Source: Hemicentrotus pulcherrimus
Lineage: Eukaryota; Echinodermata; Echinoidea; Camarodonta; Strongylocentrotidae
Length of the DNA: 64,000 nt
Reading direction: 5' to 3'
Assembly: GCA_003118195.1 (NCBI GenBank)
Contig: BEXV01001183.1
Coordinates: forward strand, 1 to 64,000
The notes beneath the pieces are model-generated. The model had not been told where the DNA came from, searched no databases, and saw nothing but the letters and a program-made list of their open reading frames with translations. Position numbers and translations under genes: made by a program. Each line of letters opens with the position of its first letter. The stretch's first letter is position 1. Below, piece after piece: positions 36,540-49,904 of the stretch.

Positions 36540-38279
36540 AACAAATTTGTATAGACTATGTACGCCATTGGAAGAGACAGAGGATCAAACGTCGAGAGCA
36601 TCACACTGTATATCATTTGGTATGAGAGTTATGTCATGTCATCATGTTAATGAAGGTAAAACGAGCAGTTAATGGCTTTACGATTATTACTTTGTAAGTT
36701 AAGATATTGAACCTACCATGAATGCCCAGCAGAAATAGGTCCCCCACTTTCTTATAAATAATGATATTGTTGCCATAACACTCACGGGTGAATTGACAGA
36801 AAAGTTAATTCAGCGATGGAGCTTTAAAACATCACGAGTTAATTGGACGCGTCAATGTAGGCATCAGGACTATGCTGCTATATAACAAAGGTAGCGACTT
36901 TCTCTATGTGCCAGCATTCAGTTTAAAGGTCATAGAATACAATCCGCCTAAAATGTTACAATACAACTAGTGACGTAGTGGTGATAATGCTCATAGTTAT
37001 GAGAATGTTAATGATGATAATGATAGTGATGACGACGATTGTGATGAATATGATTATGTGATGTTGAAACTGATAACGATGATGATTATATTGATGATAC
37101 CAATCGGAACAAAGAAAAGAGACAAGATGACAACTAGTGGTTATCTGAAAAGTTACAGATCATTTGTCCAACAATATAATTGTAGAGTATTATAGTAACA
37201 AAATACAGAATCTTAATATACAGTTATATTGAGAATTTTCCCATCATTCGGTGAGTGGTTTTCTATTTACCGGAAATCTGCTTTGTCTTAGTGGACCCTG
37301 TTGATCGGGAATGGATATTAAGAAATGATCCTACAATGTGGTTAGATGTATGAATCTTCACCACAGAGTGAATTAAATTCCTGTTCAGACGTTGGACATT
37401 TCTAAGAAGATCATCAGAACTTTTCAACAGAGATAATGCGATTCAGATCAAAACGCCATTATAGAGCTGGCGAAATGGAGACTGGTCATGGCGGTTTGTT
37501 TTCGCGCGCAGAGAGCGGGACTATTTGCCGATCGTGCCACAAAATGAATAATCGACTCTCTTTGCCAGATAAAGGAATACATTGAGAGAAGACAGGTGAG
37601 ACAGCAGGAAAGTACAAAATTGCGATGTTACGTCGAACATTAAACAATTTTAGCATCCCACCGCTACCGCTCTCATTTAAGAGGATTGCAATTCCGGTAG
37701 ATCGGATTTTGGTGGGATCGCTATTTGATATCGATGTCTGACTACCGGCGGGCTGCAGACATGGGCGCATTTAGCGTCGTCGTCATCATCTGTCGAAATG
37801 TCTTTTAAAAGTATCAGTGAGTATCCACTTACACAGGGCGGGGAGGGATCTTGGGAACAGGTGTGACATTGTGCATATGTTGCTCTCTGCCTCGCCTCCA
37901 CAGTGTCTCGCTTTATAGCACTATTAAGATTAAAGTCACGTTGGCGCGATACACGCCAGATGTTGTGGCCCTATTCCATACATTATACATGTTTATTCAT
38001 GATTTAGTCGAACGGTAAAGTAGTTTTTACTGACAAGCATCTCTGATTACTCTTTTAAAAATAGAAGTTTGTCCTGATCTTTGATCTCTGTGGGCTAATA
38101 AGAAAAGAACGAAGTGAAACGATTTGATACAATTATGTTGTTTCTTAATTTTTCATCGATCCTTCTGTTTTGTTTTTCTCTACTGCAGTATTGTATTATG
38201 AATCGTCATCAAAACTGCTTTGACTTCAACCTGACTGCTCCGTATCTCTTGTTAAGGTCTAAAATTGTCACTCTCACCT
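36540..38279. other. Non-coding DNA with a GAT-rich patch
   Basis: GAT-type triplets at about 37000-37100. The GC-richer part at 37440-37920 has two overlapping minus-strand frames but no splice pair or motif I could defend. Confidence 0.5.
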
Positions 38280-38681
38280 ATTGGAAGTATCCTGTGGAGC
38301 ACCGCAGGGTACCAAGTTGGGCCCAGTTTTCGTTGGAGGTATGTTGACGATTTGACACTCGGATAAATTGTCAAACGTAACGCTAATATCTCACTGCAAT
38401 CTTCATTAGATCGTCTTTTAATATAGTGTAGCGATACACATTCCAGAAATTGTTGCTAAAGCATCGCGTAGATTGTACACGCTATGTATACTAAGGAAAT
38501 CAAATGCAAATTTGGCTGATATGGTGACTGTCTATACAACCTCGAATATGCTTCCCCTGTTTGGCACACTTTTATTACTATCAATGAGACTAATAAATTG
38601 GAATTTGTTCAAAAGCGGGCACTTAAAATACCTGAAGGATATAAAGTTGATAAAACGTTACAGATTCGTACTGCTAAATAA
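38280..38681 (+). pseudogene. Rearranged reverse transcriptase relic of a CR1/Jockey-like LINE
   Basis: Pieces of a polymerase appear in order but in shifting frames: GAPQGTKLGPVF (motif B, 38296-38331); WRYVDDLTLG with the catalytic YVDD at 38340-38351; a stretch ending LQSSLDRL; KASRRLYTLCILRKSNANLA (about 38459-38517); and LEYASPVWHTFIT...NKLEFVQKRALKI (from 38541), the hallmark C-terminal block of these elements. Motif B is joined almost directly to the YVDD block, so the intervening residues are deleted. Several frameshifts and a stop right after YVDDLTLG make it dead. Sequence to about 39300 may be its decayed downstream part. Confidence 0.75.
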
Positions 38682-39440
38682 ATAATGAAATAAAAAAAAT
38701 ATATCGACTGCAAGTTTACCATACTGCCACCATTGGTGCAAATTGTTATTCATTTGGACTTGGCAAAACATTTCTTGCCTTTATCAGACTATCAGTAAAA
38801 ATCTATTTTGACCAAGGTTAGCAGACATGTTGTATGCCTAAGATATTTACAGGTATTCTCCGGCGAATTCGCTTCATTACCGTACTTTAGATCTTAGTTC
38901 TGTTTACTCACTCACGTTTATACTGACTGTCACAAACAATTACTTTACCTGCGGCACTGCACATTACTCGGAAAGCCATCAAACTCTTCCCTTCATCCAA
39001 CGATTGGAGTTAAGATTATGCCATGCTCGAATTACTCGAAAAACAAAAAATAATGGATTATTTAAGCCAAAGCCGCAACGGGGACCTTGCGTCATTGTGC
39101 TCAAGCCGTCAGGGACTTTTTGCCTTTCGTGCGGCAATCTACGAACTGTAATCATTGCTCCGATTCTATTTCTTATAAATATATATGTACATCAGCTTCT
39201 TACTTCGCATCTCATTTTACCCCAGAAGATTGTTTTTATAGCCGAGCAACTTCTTAATCAGTTCAATTTCTCGGATTCCTTTACGCCTGGCTGTCTGTCA
39301 ATAGCCTAACCAAGGTTGTCAAATGCTCAGTCTACCGTCATCATCTAATACCAACCGATCATGGTCAAGACAACGGTCTCATCCTAGTGTCATAGATACT
39401 TCCTTCCTGCGTTATTAAACAAACATGACTGTGCTGGCTG
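38682..39440. other. Non-coding DNA, possibly degraded LINE
   Basis: A 101-codon plus frame (39004-39309) follows the RT relic in the same orientation but has no motif I recognise. Confidence 0.35.
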
Positions 39441-39441
39441 G

Positions 39442-39477
<36 letters not shown>

Positions 39478-39496
39478 ATGTGTGTGTGTGTGCGTG
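39442..39496. repeat. (GT)n microsatellite
   Basis: (TG)n with two TGCG interruptions, then GGTGGGTGGAGGGG. Confidence 0.95.
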
Positions 39497-42400
39497 GTGG
39501 GTGGAGGGGTAGGGGTTCTGATAACCATTTCTTTATTTGGCAAATTAAGCTTCACTTTCTATAAAAGAAAAGAGCTTCCAGCAGTCACCAACCCGTCAAA
39601 ATCGCTATCTACATGATCTTTAGACAAAGGAGGTTATTGCGAAATTTAGTCGGTCTATTTTAAATAACAAGGACCTCAAAAAATATTGCTGAAAATGCAA
39701 ATTTTACAGAGCTAAAAAGGCATTTAAAATAAAATATTCATTATTTTTTTACATTTTGTTTATTTTTTGCCATTCATCTTAGTCAAAAATAGCTGTAACA
39801 AGGCATCGCCTGTATGCTTTTTATGCTTTTTTCGTATGATTTTGCCTTCTTCTTTTCATCCCCTCTTCTCCTTCCTTTTCTTGTTTATTGTGGTCGTTGT
39901 TGTTCGTCTTACGTTGTTCTTCTTCTCCTCTCTTTTTTCTTCTATCACTTCTCGTCCTTCTCCTCTTTCATTTTTCTTCTTCACCTATCATTTATCTTCC
40001 GTTGTTACACTTTATACCTTTGCTCTTTCTTCTTCTTTTTTTTCAAAGCGCTTTCAAGTCTCTCATTAGATTAAGTGAAAACATTCGCCTAGAGTCTATC
40101 AATGCGGCGCTATTTATTACACTGCTCGGAGGGTTAACGAAAGCGTAGAGCTGCCAATCCTGCGAGATGTAAAATAGCATGACCTAGGGATATCCTAACT
40201 GAAACACATACATCACCAATCAATAGGGCTAATTTAATGTATATTAATTGAGATACAACCTAGGGCTGTTCCTCTTTGGGATGTTACCCCATACATCATC
40301 CAAGCGAGGAGGTGGAGGATGGGGAGGGGGAGGGTCTCTTCACTTTTTCAAGATTTAAATTAGTTTTTCATGGCGTTTAGCCCTCTCGTGGCATATAGCT
40401 TGGCAAAACATCAGATTATCATCGTAAAGGGAGGTGTCTTTTGAATTACAAAAATGAAAAATTATTTATTGTGCTTAAGTTTCGTGTTGAAGAAAGAAAA
40501 AACTGCAGTACAAAATTTACCTCATTTTGTTTGAGAGGCATACTCCCTGGTAATATTTCCATTGGTTATGTCCATAAGACTAATCGGTCATGTTTTAATT
40601 CATTAATACCTGGGCATAGAAGTATCATTGTAATCATAATTATATGATCTATTGTATTTGAGTTACAAATCTTCCTCAACGTGCTATAACAGTTACATTA
40701 TTGTTGATACACCAATAAAGAATGTAAGTCAAAGAAAGTCAACGTTTTTGCTCCCTCGCTCAATTCAGAAATGTCAAAGTTAACATTCTAAAGAGCCCCC
40801 TCCCCCCTGAAGAAACTGAGCCTGTAGGCCTAAGCCTATATATTATTTAGATTTGTTAATACGAGAGTATCCTTTTCCTTTAACAATTACAATATATTTG
40901 GTGGAAAATATACCAATGTGTTTCATAATGTTTCGGAATTACTACCTTTTACTGGGCAGGCAAAGGTTCCCATTGAATATAATATGGACCTTTAATACAA
41001 AGACTTGGCTATACAGCAGCTCCATTTTCGAGTTCAATTGCTGTAAAGTAAGATGTTATTAGGGACTTATAGATTTGCGTGGACTGATACGTGAGACGTC
41101 CATTCAAGGCAGTGTATTAAAGGACCTCGACCGTAGCAATCAACATTGTCTTCGTGCGAATCTAAAAGTCCCCATTATCTAAAGTCGACAACCCCATTCG
41201 CTGCGCTTACAAATTTCAGAAAATAAATAGTTTACAACACTTCTCGATGTTCTTACCCATAGTGGAATGTTCATCTGTATCAGAGTAAAACAGTTTATAG
41301 ATCTTACCTTATACAGCAAACAAGAAACTAAATAAAACATAACGAGCAAAATCCCAATTCGTGTAAATGAAAAAGTTGTTTAAATTATTCAAATATATTG
41401 TCCATATTAAATTCATGTTCCGTGAAGATTGTTTCTATAAAAAAAAAGCTGCGACGAATGAGATTATTCCACACATTAATGTCTCGAATGAGTGGGTGGG
41501 TGTGTGGGTGTGTGGGTGTGTGAGAGGAGAAACTGACGTAGACATTCCCCCCACCTTTTATATTTTTTTTTGTTTTGAAATCATGAGAATAACCAAAAAT
41601 GGGTCAGCACTAAATAGACAAAACAACCCGTCAATGCCATTTTTTGGAACTCGTGTTTGTCCCCATATTAAGTTAACAACATTAATTCCCGCCTTGTTTG
41701 ACTATTTCGGATACGCTCTTACTCAATCACTTAGATTTTGCACTTCTTCTGGTCGTTAAATGTCATGGTTAAAGTGAGAGAAAGGATATTCCATTCATTC
41801 TAGCGCAGAGGAAGTGTAGAGTCCCTACTTTATATATCTTTTCTGTCGGTGCGTTTGATAGTATATCAGTACTCATGAAAATGTGTCGGTACATGCACAT
41901 TTAACGTTCTCTTTTGTCGGCGCATGTAACATAGATAGAATTTCTACCATATATCAAATGAGGAATGAACAAATATATAATTGGTTTTTCAAAATGACTC
42001 CCATATAAAAATGAACTATAAACTTTCTCATGACATAGGCTAGGATTGGAAATCATCTAAAAGTTATATTTCTCGAAATCATTCCGATACTAAGGTTAAA
42101 GGTAACGACCAGTATTGGAAACGCCCCAATTTCAAAAGATGAAATGGAAGCTCTCATTACCAATCATGTGAAAGAATATGTTTTGACTTATACATGATGA
42201 TAAAAAATATGCCGGGAAACCGCCTACTATTTCATATATTTGGTAAATTTGTTTCTCTCATGGTCTGTGGGAGATATAGGGTAGTCCCATATACATCTTT
42301 CTGTGTATAGTGCTTTAACTTTACGAAGAATGGGCCAAATTTCTTATCGTTTTGATGATTCCAGAACTTCGCAGATGCTAGATGCTAGATGATCAACCTT

Positions 42401-42643
42401 TTTTGATCGATTCCACAACGTTTCTTTCACAATGCAATCGCATGACCATAACTGGTTTTTACCTTTAAGCAATTGAAAGAGAGAGAACAAGAATTGAGAA
42501 GACCGGGATAGAGACAATACGAGAAGAGAAAAAGAAAACAAATGATTGAAATATAAACAGAAACTTTCAGGTGGAGAGACTGACACATATAACGCAGACA
42601 CAAAGAAAAGAATGCAGAGACAATGATGGAGAGAGAGAGAGAG
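39497..42643. other. Non-coding DNA with a pyrimidine tract
   Basis: The plus strand at about 39840-40060 is strongly T/C-rich and keeps several Phe/Ser/Leu-rich frames open; these are not genes. A GTGTGGGTGTGTGG patch lies at about 41493-41522. GA-rich sequence begins at about 42475 and leads into the assembly gap. Confidence 0.5.
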
Positions 42644-42674
42644 NNNNNNNNNNNNNNNNNNNNNNNNNNNNNNN
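42644..42674. other. Assembly gap of 31 N inside a GA repeat
   Basis: The gap follows directly on a (GA)n run (about 42629-42643). Its true size is unknown, and frames read across it are meaningless. A single further N is at 51135 within a C-run. Confidence 0.98.
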
Positions 42675-42844
42675 GACGGACCCATAACAAAAATAAAACC
42701 GCCATTATGAGCAGCCATGCGAACCAAGTGATATCTATATTCCCACTTTGTACCCAGTGATATACCCTTCATCTACATTTTATTCATGACGCCGAGGAGA
42801 ATGTTAGGACGATAAAGAACGAGGTCGGCTCTCCGAGGAGAAAC

Positions 42845-43120
42845 TTAGGGCAAAGATGTACTGGCGGGGTAGCTATGTGGATGGACTGGTGCAATGGTTA
42901 GAAGGGGAGATAGAAAATGAGAGATCCAAATGTACGGGTTGTAAGATGATTGTTGGGAGGAGAAGCAACGGGTAAAGAGGTACATAGAATGGACAGAAAT
43001 TGGGATGAGAGTATAGAGAGGGAGATAGAGAGAGAGAGAAACAGAAAGATAATAACAACACAACAAAGGGAGAAAGGGTTTGAACCAATAGAGTGTGTGT
43101 GAGAGAGAGGGGGATGGGAG
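42845..43120. repeat. Purine-rich stretch with (GA)n patches
   Basis: GA patches at about 43015-43040 and 43090-43110. Confidence 0.7.
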
Positions 43121-44066
43121 AGATTATAAACTCAAATACTATTTGATTATAAGAAATTGAAATAACGATCAGAAACAACAACGACATTAACGACAGAAAA
43201 TATACATTTTATTACAACCACGACTTATCGATGTAATTGGAACGAAACTAAAGAGAGCAATAAATTCCATCAGTACCTCATGGAAAATATATAAATCGTG
43301 GTTCAAGACAGGGCTTCATCGGAATGGTAATAAATTTGATGCTGAAATGACTTACGAGCGCGGGAGGCATGTACCCAAATGATCATTGCACAATTTTCAA
43401 TCAAACAAGTTACGAGGGAACTGCGTGTATGGAAAGATTTAGTATGCATCATCCGTGTATATGAATAAGTAATATTGTAGATGACAGAAAAGGGAAGCGT
43501 CACATCATCAAAGTTTAGCTACTCGATTTCTGAACAAAAAGTATAACGATAATGTTTATTCAAATGATGTTTTAATGATAAGGATCCCTTTCTGTGGCTG
43601 ATCAAGCACTTAAAGGCACACTGTCCTACTTGTAGCTACTTGCTCCCTCTATATAGAAAACTTCCCCAATCGGTGCCTGTTGGTCCCCCATGATCCTCTT
43701 GTTCTTATGTTTAATGAGATAGCCACCTGTCACAGTGACCTCGCTGGCTCGCTGGGCGGTCTAATCCCTTCTAGCTGAAGTAGTAAAGCCTACCTTTAAA
43801 ATACAATCACAAATCACATCATGTAGCCTTTTGGCTTTAAGTGCAGAATGTATAAAAAATAAGCTTAAGACCTGTCTATCTATCTACCGATAAACGAAAA
43901 TGAAGTAACGGTGGCTTTATCCGGGGTCTCATTGTAGTGAAACCTAGAACACCTCGGCCCGTCACGTCTTCTCACAAGAGGGGTTCACCTTTCCAATTTG
44001 TCAATGAAACGACATTTTACAGACGTCTCCAAAAAATATAACTACTGAATCCCCTGTTTTGTGCAT
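43121..44066. other. Non-coding DNA, nothing recognised
   Basis: No open frame or motif worth naming. Confidence 0.55.
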
Positions 44067-44100
44067 TATTATTTTATTTTATTTTATTTTATTTATTGGT
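44067..44100. repeat. (TTTTA)n microsatellite
   Basis: Five to six TTTTA units. Read on the minus strand, (TAAAA)n could be a retroelement tail, but no element body was recognised beside it. Confidence 0.85.
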
Positions 44101-44698
44101 TTCTGCATTTTTTTTTTCTTCTTCATTATACATTTTCATGAACATAATATGGTTTGATACAATATTTTAACTGTATAATAAACGAAATTAAACAAATATA
44201 TTGAATGCATATTTAACATACATTCGATGCAGGAGGGCTACAGAAATTGGCAAAGTAGCTTGACGTGCCCGCTGCCCTCAACTTAGATACAACAATAAAA
44301 ATATAAATATATTTTTAAAAAATGACTTGCAGAGAAGAGAAGAAAAAGAAAGGGGAGAGAAGATGCAATGTTTGAATTACAAATAACAAACAATAATTCA
44401 TTAATGTCACAATTGATATGTTCAGTGAATAGATTATATATAATAAGCCTCGTATAGGACAAATTGTGTCGGTGGACAATTTTGAATAGTAAGGAGTGTA
44501 TTTTTGAAGTAAAGTTAAAGCAAACGCTAAAAAAATGCCGACATTTTTTAAAAGAAAAAGGGGTATCAGGAATGGGACTACTACAATTTTATTCAAAGAG
44601 TAAAGGAGTTATCTATTTACAGGTTTTGTGAAACAAAATGAGATACTATTTTTCTTGGCAACACAGCGAGGATTAGACAGATCGCATATGCTGCATTG

Positions 44699-44766
44699 GA
44701 CCCCCCCACCCCCACACACACACGCATATACACCCACTCACCTGTACACGCGCACACACAAAACAT
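44699..44766. repeat. (CA)n-rich tract
   Basis: C-run followed by imperfect ACACAC and GCGCACAC words. Confidence 0.85.
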
Positions 44767-45802
44767 ACACACCCAAACATCTAGACATTTTAAAATAATA
44801 GGGGGCGTTTACCGCTTTCATGCAAAATAACCGTACAAAAAGTAAAAATTGGTGTGACAACAATCGCACAAAGACCATAAGGTAAAGTTTGTTTTGATAC
44901 AGCGAAAAAAAAATTATTGCATGAGTTAGCAATAAAAGGAGACTTTAATGCAAAAAAATATCCTTGCAATCCATTTGAAAGGTTAATATCTCCTTTTTAC
45001 AAATTAAGTATTCAAAACGGTTGAGGAGATAATTCAAACAACTGGAGTACGAATCCGCACATAAGTTGGTGTTTGTCAGCTCCAACTCTTCCTTCATTAT
45101 ATTCTTTATCAACAGATTTCTTCTCTTTTAATTTGCTTTTTCATGGAATGGATTCTTCTCTAGGTGCTTGTTATAATCCTACTCTGATAACAGAGTGAAG
45201 GAAATGCAATTAATTTGTAGCGAGATAGATTAATTTGTCTTCTACTTGACGAACACTAACAAATTAAGCTATAGGTCAAACTTGCTTGAAAGAAATAAAA
45301 CCCAACGTCGGGAAGAATCGTAGCGCAAATCTCCGTCTTCCATTTATACACACTATCAATACCTAATTTGATTCTAAGCGAATCTGGGGCGAGAATGCGC
45401 GGGTTCGGGAGAAGATGCTCATGATTCTTTGACGAGTAAATATTTTACTAGATCTCAAATGATCATTTAGAAATATATAGTTTATAGATTATACCCTCAA
45501 ACCATGAAGACGCCCACTCTAAAACTATGCAGACAAATATATGGGGTGCATGGGGGAGTAAAAATGAATGCAATCAAGCTGGAAAGAACAGATTTTTACG
45601 GAATAAAGTAATATTAGAGAGAGATATATTCATAGAAAAAGAGACACTATGTGGACAATGAACAAGCAGAGCAGAGCAGAGAAATAGAAGAAGAAACGGA
45701 AAGGCGTTGGTGAAAGAAACGGGAAAGTCAGTTAGAGGCGAACAGGGAGGATGAGATAAAGACCAAAGATTAAGAAGGAGGAAAAAGGAGAGGTGAAAAG
45801 AG

Positions 45803-45807
<5 letters not shown>
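44767..45807. other. Non-coding DNA, nothing recognised
   Basis: The last 150 bp grade into purine-rich sequence leading to the GA array. Confidence 0.55.
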
Positions 45808-45841
<34 letters not shown>

Positions 45842-46003
45842 GAGAGAGGAAGGGGGAGTGAAAGAGAGGAGGAGGGAGAAAGAGATAGAGAGAGGTAGGA
45901 AAGAGAGAAAGAAAGAGAAAGGGGACATATATATAGAGAGAGAGAGTGAGACAGAGAGAGAGAAAGAGGGAGAGAGAGAGAGAGAGAGAGAGAGAAGGAG
46001 GGG
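45808..46003. repeat. Long compound (GA)n array
   Basis: About 195 bp of GA runs interrupted by GGGGGA, GATAGAG and ATATATATAG; the largest GA array in the window. Confidence 0.95.
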
Positions 46004-48170
46004 TATCCTAGAGATAGTATAATAATCGAAGTAACATTCCACCCACAAGGTGGAGACTAGGACAAGGTCAAGCCTACTCCAGGACACATCGCCATAGGTG
46101 TAATGAATAAAAGAAGATTTCATCCTCAGGTTAAATGCTCACCATGACAACAACCTCTTCCTTCCTGTTTCGAGATGCACTCGAAACTACTCATCTTTTG
46201 TGTTTTGCTCTAAAGAAAATAAAAACAAAACCCCTTACCTCTGAAAATCTGCAAACATAAATTTGGATGCAGAGATATATTTCTCCCATCACTTTCATTC
46301 TCTCATCTAAAGTCTCCATTAAAAGACAAAAATTACCTTGTAATTTACACATCGAGGAGAAAGATTTATCTTTTTTTCCCCCAGTTTTACAGATGCAGAT
46401 ATATAAACTATTGATAACTTTAAGCAACTTTAAGAAACATTGAACATTATTTATCGAAGAAACCTTTCATTTTCTTTCTAAGCAATTTTTATCTTATTTT
46501 TTTCTCATGGTAATGGTATATTATAACGTTTTTTTCTAAGGATACAAGAGCCTGATATTTATAACCCTACGTCACGTTTTCACGGTAAAGCGCTTCATCA
46601 GTTCAGGATACTTTTCTACCGGATACTCCTATTTCCCCTGGGTCGAAGGTATGTAGATTAATGTCTTTCTTAATGACGTCACTGCCATGTGAGTGATTCT
46701 AACCGCATCCGATCCACCGCTTCACGTTTTATTTAGTGGTCTACACTTACATAATGTAAGCACAAAAAAAAACTTAATATAAAATAATATATTTATTTCT
46801 TTAACACTATTTATGAATTACCTCCTTTCCACTTTGTTCTATTTTTGAAGGCAATTCGAAAATTAGAATAGAAAGTCCATATATTCCCTCTATAGACTGC
46901 TCTTTCTATCCGGCGTATTGGTGAAAAGGGTGAAAATAAATCAATTAATTAATGTTTCATTCTCACACATCAGCTGAGGAGAGCAGGCAAGTGAATAAAT
47001 AGGAAAGGCTACATCAACAGAGTGTGGGCCAATGTTGTTCTTTCGCGCCTTTGGGTTGAAAACGATCGGGGCAAATGGCTTTGAATTATATTTCACGGTC
47101 CAGATAACCACTCGGCCTGAGATCGTGCCCCCTGTCACAATGGGAGGAAAATGCCATACTGATTTTCTTGACGGTTCAATGAATGTTATTTTCATTTCAT
47201 TTTCAAAATATCTCTATATGTATATATTACTTTGTTTTTATCACACAGCTAGGCCCCTTGTAATACCAACATTTATTTGTTTAGCAGCATGTTTAACTAT
47301 TGTTTAAATAAATAAATGGTGAATATTACATTAATGCATTACCTTCGACTAGGGGCGGGTCCAGGATTTAGGGGGGGGGGGTGAAATACATTTAAGAGTC
47401 TTCACAGGTGCATTAAACATCTGCAGCAAGAAATGTAGTTGAACGAACTTTGATTCGATCGGCTCATAAAGCTCATGATTATTACATTATTGTCTTCAAA
47501 CTATAATAAAAAAAACAACAAATATCTTTATTATAAGAAATAAAAGATTGTTACGGTAATCAACGAATTACAATCAAAGCCCTGTTATAATATTGCCATT
47601 ACATGTAGTCTGAAAATGTTGAAACAAGAGGAAAAGAGAGTCTAAAAAAAGAGGAAAAGAGAGTTTAAACATTAAAAGTTCACCCAAAGAACTCTAAACT
47701 TTGTTTGAATTAATACGATAATAGGAAACAGCTATGTCAGGATGGTTGTGGGTTTAAAATATCATTGAATGAGAAATGGGAGCACAATTCGTGCTCAAAA
47801 TGACAAAGCAGAAAAACACTCATTCTAATTCAAATTTAATTAGGGAAACGGAGTACATTATGGATATTGATTAATAGTTAAAGTGGAATTGTATTGATGG
47901 TAATAGCTGAAATTCTAAATTGAAGGATAACCAGTCAGTTCGACTCCTTTTAACGTAACCATATTATTGAAGCTTTTCTCCCGTGATGTGATCGAGCGGA
48001 ACTATATTCGTTGAAAGAAATGCTTATGCGCATTAATCATTCTACAAAAAACCTCAATTACATATTTGGTACAGAGACCACTTAGTTGAAAATGGATATA
48101 ATGATCGGTGAAGGATCAAGATGGTTACCTCATGTGAATTCTAATTATTTGCTATATAGGTCAGCATAAT
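46004..48170. other. Non-coding DNA, nothing recognised
   Basis: Overlapping frames on both strands at 46941-47307 have no recognised motif. Poly(G) at about 47371-47380. Confidence 0.5.
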
Positions 48171-48592
48171 TCTACTCCCGTTTCTCACATCTATTCATCT
48201 GTCTGTCTTGTTTAGTTTTTTGTCTGTGTTTCAATCCTGTTGCTCGTAGTATATTCCTGTTCCCGTTGTTTATAGCCATTATTTAGTAGTCAGTACATTT
48301 TATTTGTACTTATTTATGTTTAATATTTTCCCAGTTGTTTAGTTAGTTTAGTTTTGTAAGCATTTAAATGTTCGCATTATTCTTATCTGACTAGTTGGTT
48401 CTTTTAGGACATACTCATAGACTTCTCATGAGGGACCTTAAATCCACAAGCCTTGCTTTCAACCAAGGTTACCTCATCTTTCTATTGTAACGCCATATTC
48501 TGTTCACTCTTTTATATTCATGTCACATTTGTAATGTGTGTTATGAAAGAAAGATAAATAAATTTGAAACTTAAAACTTGAAACTTGAAACT
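48171..48592 (+). mobile_element. 3' end of a CR1/L2-like LINE with a (TTGAAAC)n tail
   Basis: The segment ends AAATAAATTTGAAACTTAAA followed by ACTTGAAACTTGAAACT, a heptanucleotide (TTGAAAC)n tail (48562-48592) after an AATAAA, a pattern seen at 3' ends of some CR1-type elements. T-rich UTR-like sequence precedes it; no RT was found, so the 5' limit is a guess. Confidence 0.5.
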
Positions 48593-49580
48593 CATGTGAT
48601 ATACATGCATGTACAGGGTTTGCAAAAGAAAAAGGAGATCAAAATATAAAGGGATGGGATAACGATTTTGTTCCCGATTATTCTTATCTTTAAAAATACT
48701 ATTGCTTCGTACTGAATTTATTTAAAACAATGATACGTCAGCTAAAATTCAGAGACTCAGTAATTTTGCCCAGACTTTTCCTTTTGTAATCATGTCTGAA
48801 AACATGCTACATTAATTAGGAGACGTATTACATATCAAACGTGTTAGTTGGAGACTTTTAATTATTTTTTACTAGCTGCTATGTAAATTGTAACAACAAT
48901 ATCCAAGGATACTTAGAGCGACTTGGCTATATCTAACATATTGAATTAAGGCTAAGGAGATTGAAAAATGACTCATTTCCCGTTAAATAAACATCATATT
49001 CTGTAGACGCGAGTTTCTCAAAGATGGACATTAGGTACACTTAACAGCGGCCATCTATCTCGCTCTCCACCCCTCCCAAATGTTTAAAAAATCTTTGAAC
49101 ATAGTACGGTTGATTGTTTTATAGTAGTTTAGTCGAATCCCAAAAGAATTGGGGAGCCTTCGCAACAAAATTATGAATTTTAGGTACACCTGCTTGTGTC
49201 ATTATTAGTGACAATGGACCTGATAGGTGCAGCTTCAACTTCTGAATAAAACACATTCTATATAATTTAAGGCGACTTTTGTCACCATAGGAAATCTTTA
49301 TTCCTCTACATCCCAGTTTTCCCACCCGTGGTGTAAAATGTCTTTAAATAAAGTGAAACTAGAGGTAGTTTAATATTTATATATATTAATAACAATGGTA
49401 ATGGTGACAAGAGCTCTTTAAATTTGCATAGGCAGCAATAAATCAATTTTGTGTTTTCAGGCTTGTTTACACATGAGGGAGTAAACACAAGAAACTCCAG
49501 AGGGGGGGGGGGGGGGGTTAAACCATTTTTACTCTGAAACACTTTTGTCTTAAATTTCTGTACCTTACAACACACAAATG
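48593..49580. other. Non-coding DNA with a long poly(G)
   Basis: A run of about 17 G at 49501-49518; otherwise nothing recognised. Confidence 0.55.
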
Positions 49581-49584
49581 GTAA

Positions 49585-49904
49585 GTTGTATTAGTCGAGT
49601 AGTTTCAGCACTTGATTTGAAATGGAGAAGCCCTGGGTTTAATCCCCGGCATAGCACTAATTCCGTTCGGCAAGGCCATAATCTTGAAGTTATTTGCCAC
49701 TCAAGCATTTGTGTTAGTAATTGCCATAATGCCCCTTAGGGTGACCATATAATAGGAGTACTCCCGGTGAGTGGAGATGGTGCACATTGTACGTGAATGA
49801 ATTCGATGACGGGGTAATAATATCTGTACTAAAAGCTCTTTGAGACGGTATTTCGGATTAAGCGCCTTTCATTTACACCTTAGAAAACAATTAAGAAGAA
49901 GAAG
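49585..49904 (+). mobile_element. tRNA-derived SINE
   Basis: An A box TAGTCGAGTAG (49592-49602) fits the TRGYNNANNNG consensus exactly. The B box GGTTTAATCC (49636-49645) differs from GGTTCGAATCC at the CpG, as expected of methylated CpG decay. The body continues to AAAAGCTCTTTGAGACGG and GGATTAAGCGCC, resembling tails that SINEs share with CR1/L2 LINEs, and ends in (GAA)n at about 49893-49904. Confidence 0.7.

Noticed and set aside
42344..42772. 142-codon minus frame
   Set aside because: It crosses the N gap and a GA repeat, so the frame is meaningless.
45770..46123. 117-codon minus frame rich in Ser and Leu
   Set aside because: It is almost entirely translated GA/CT repeat.
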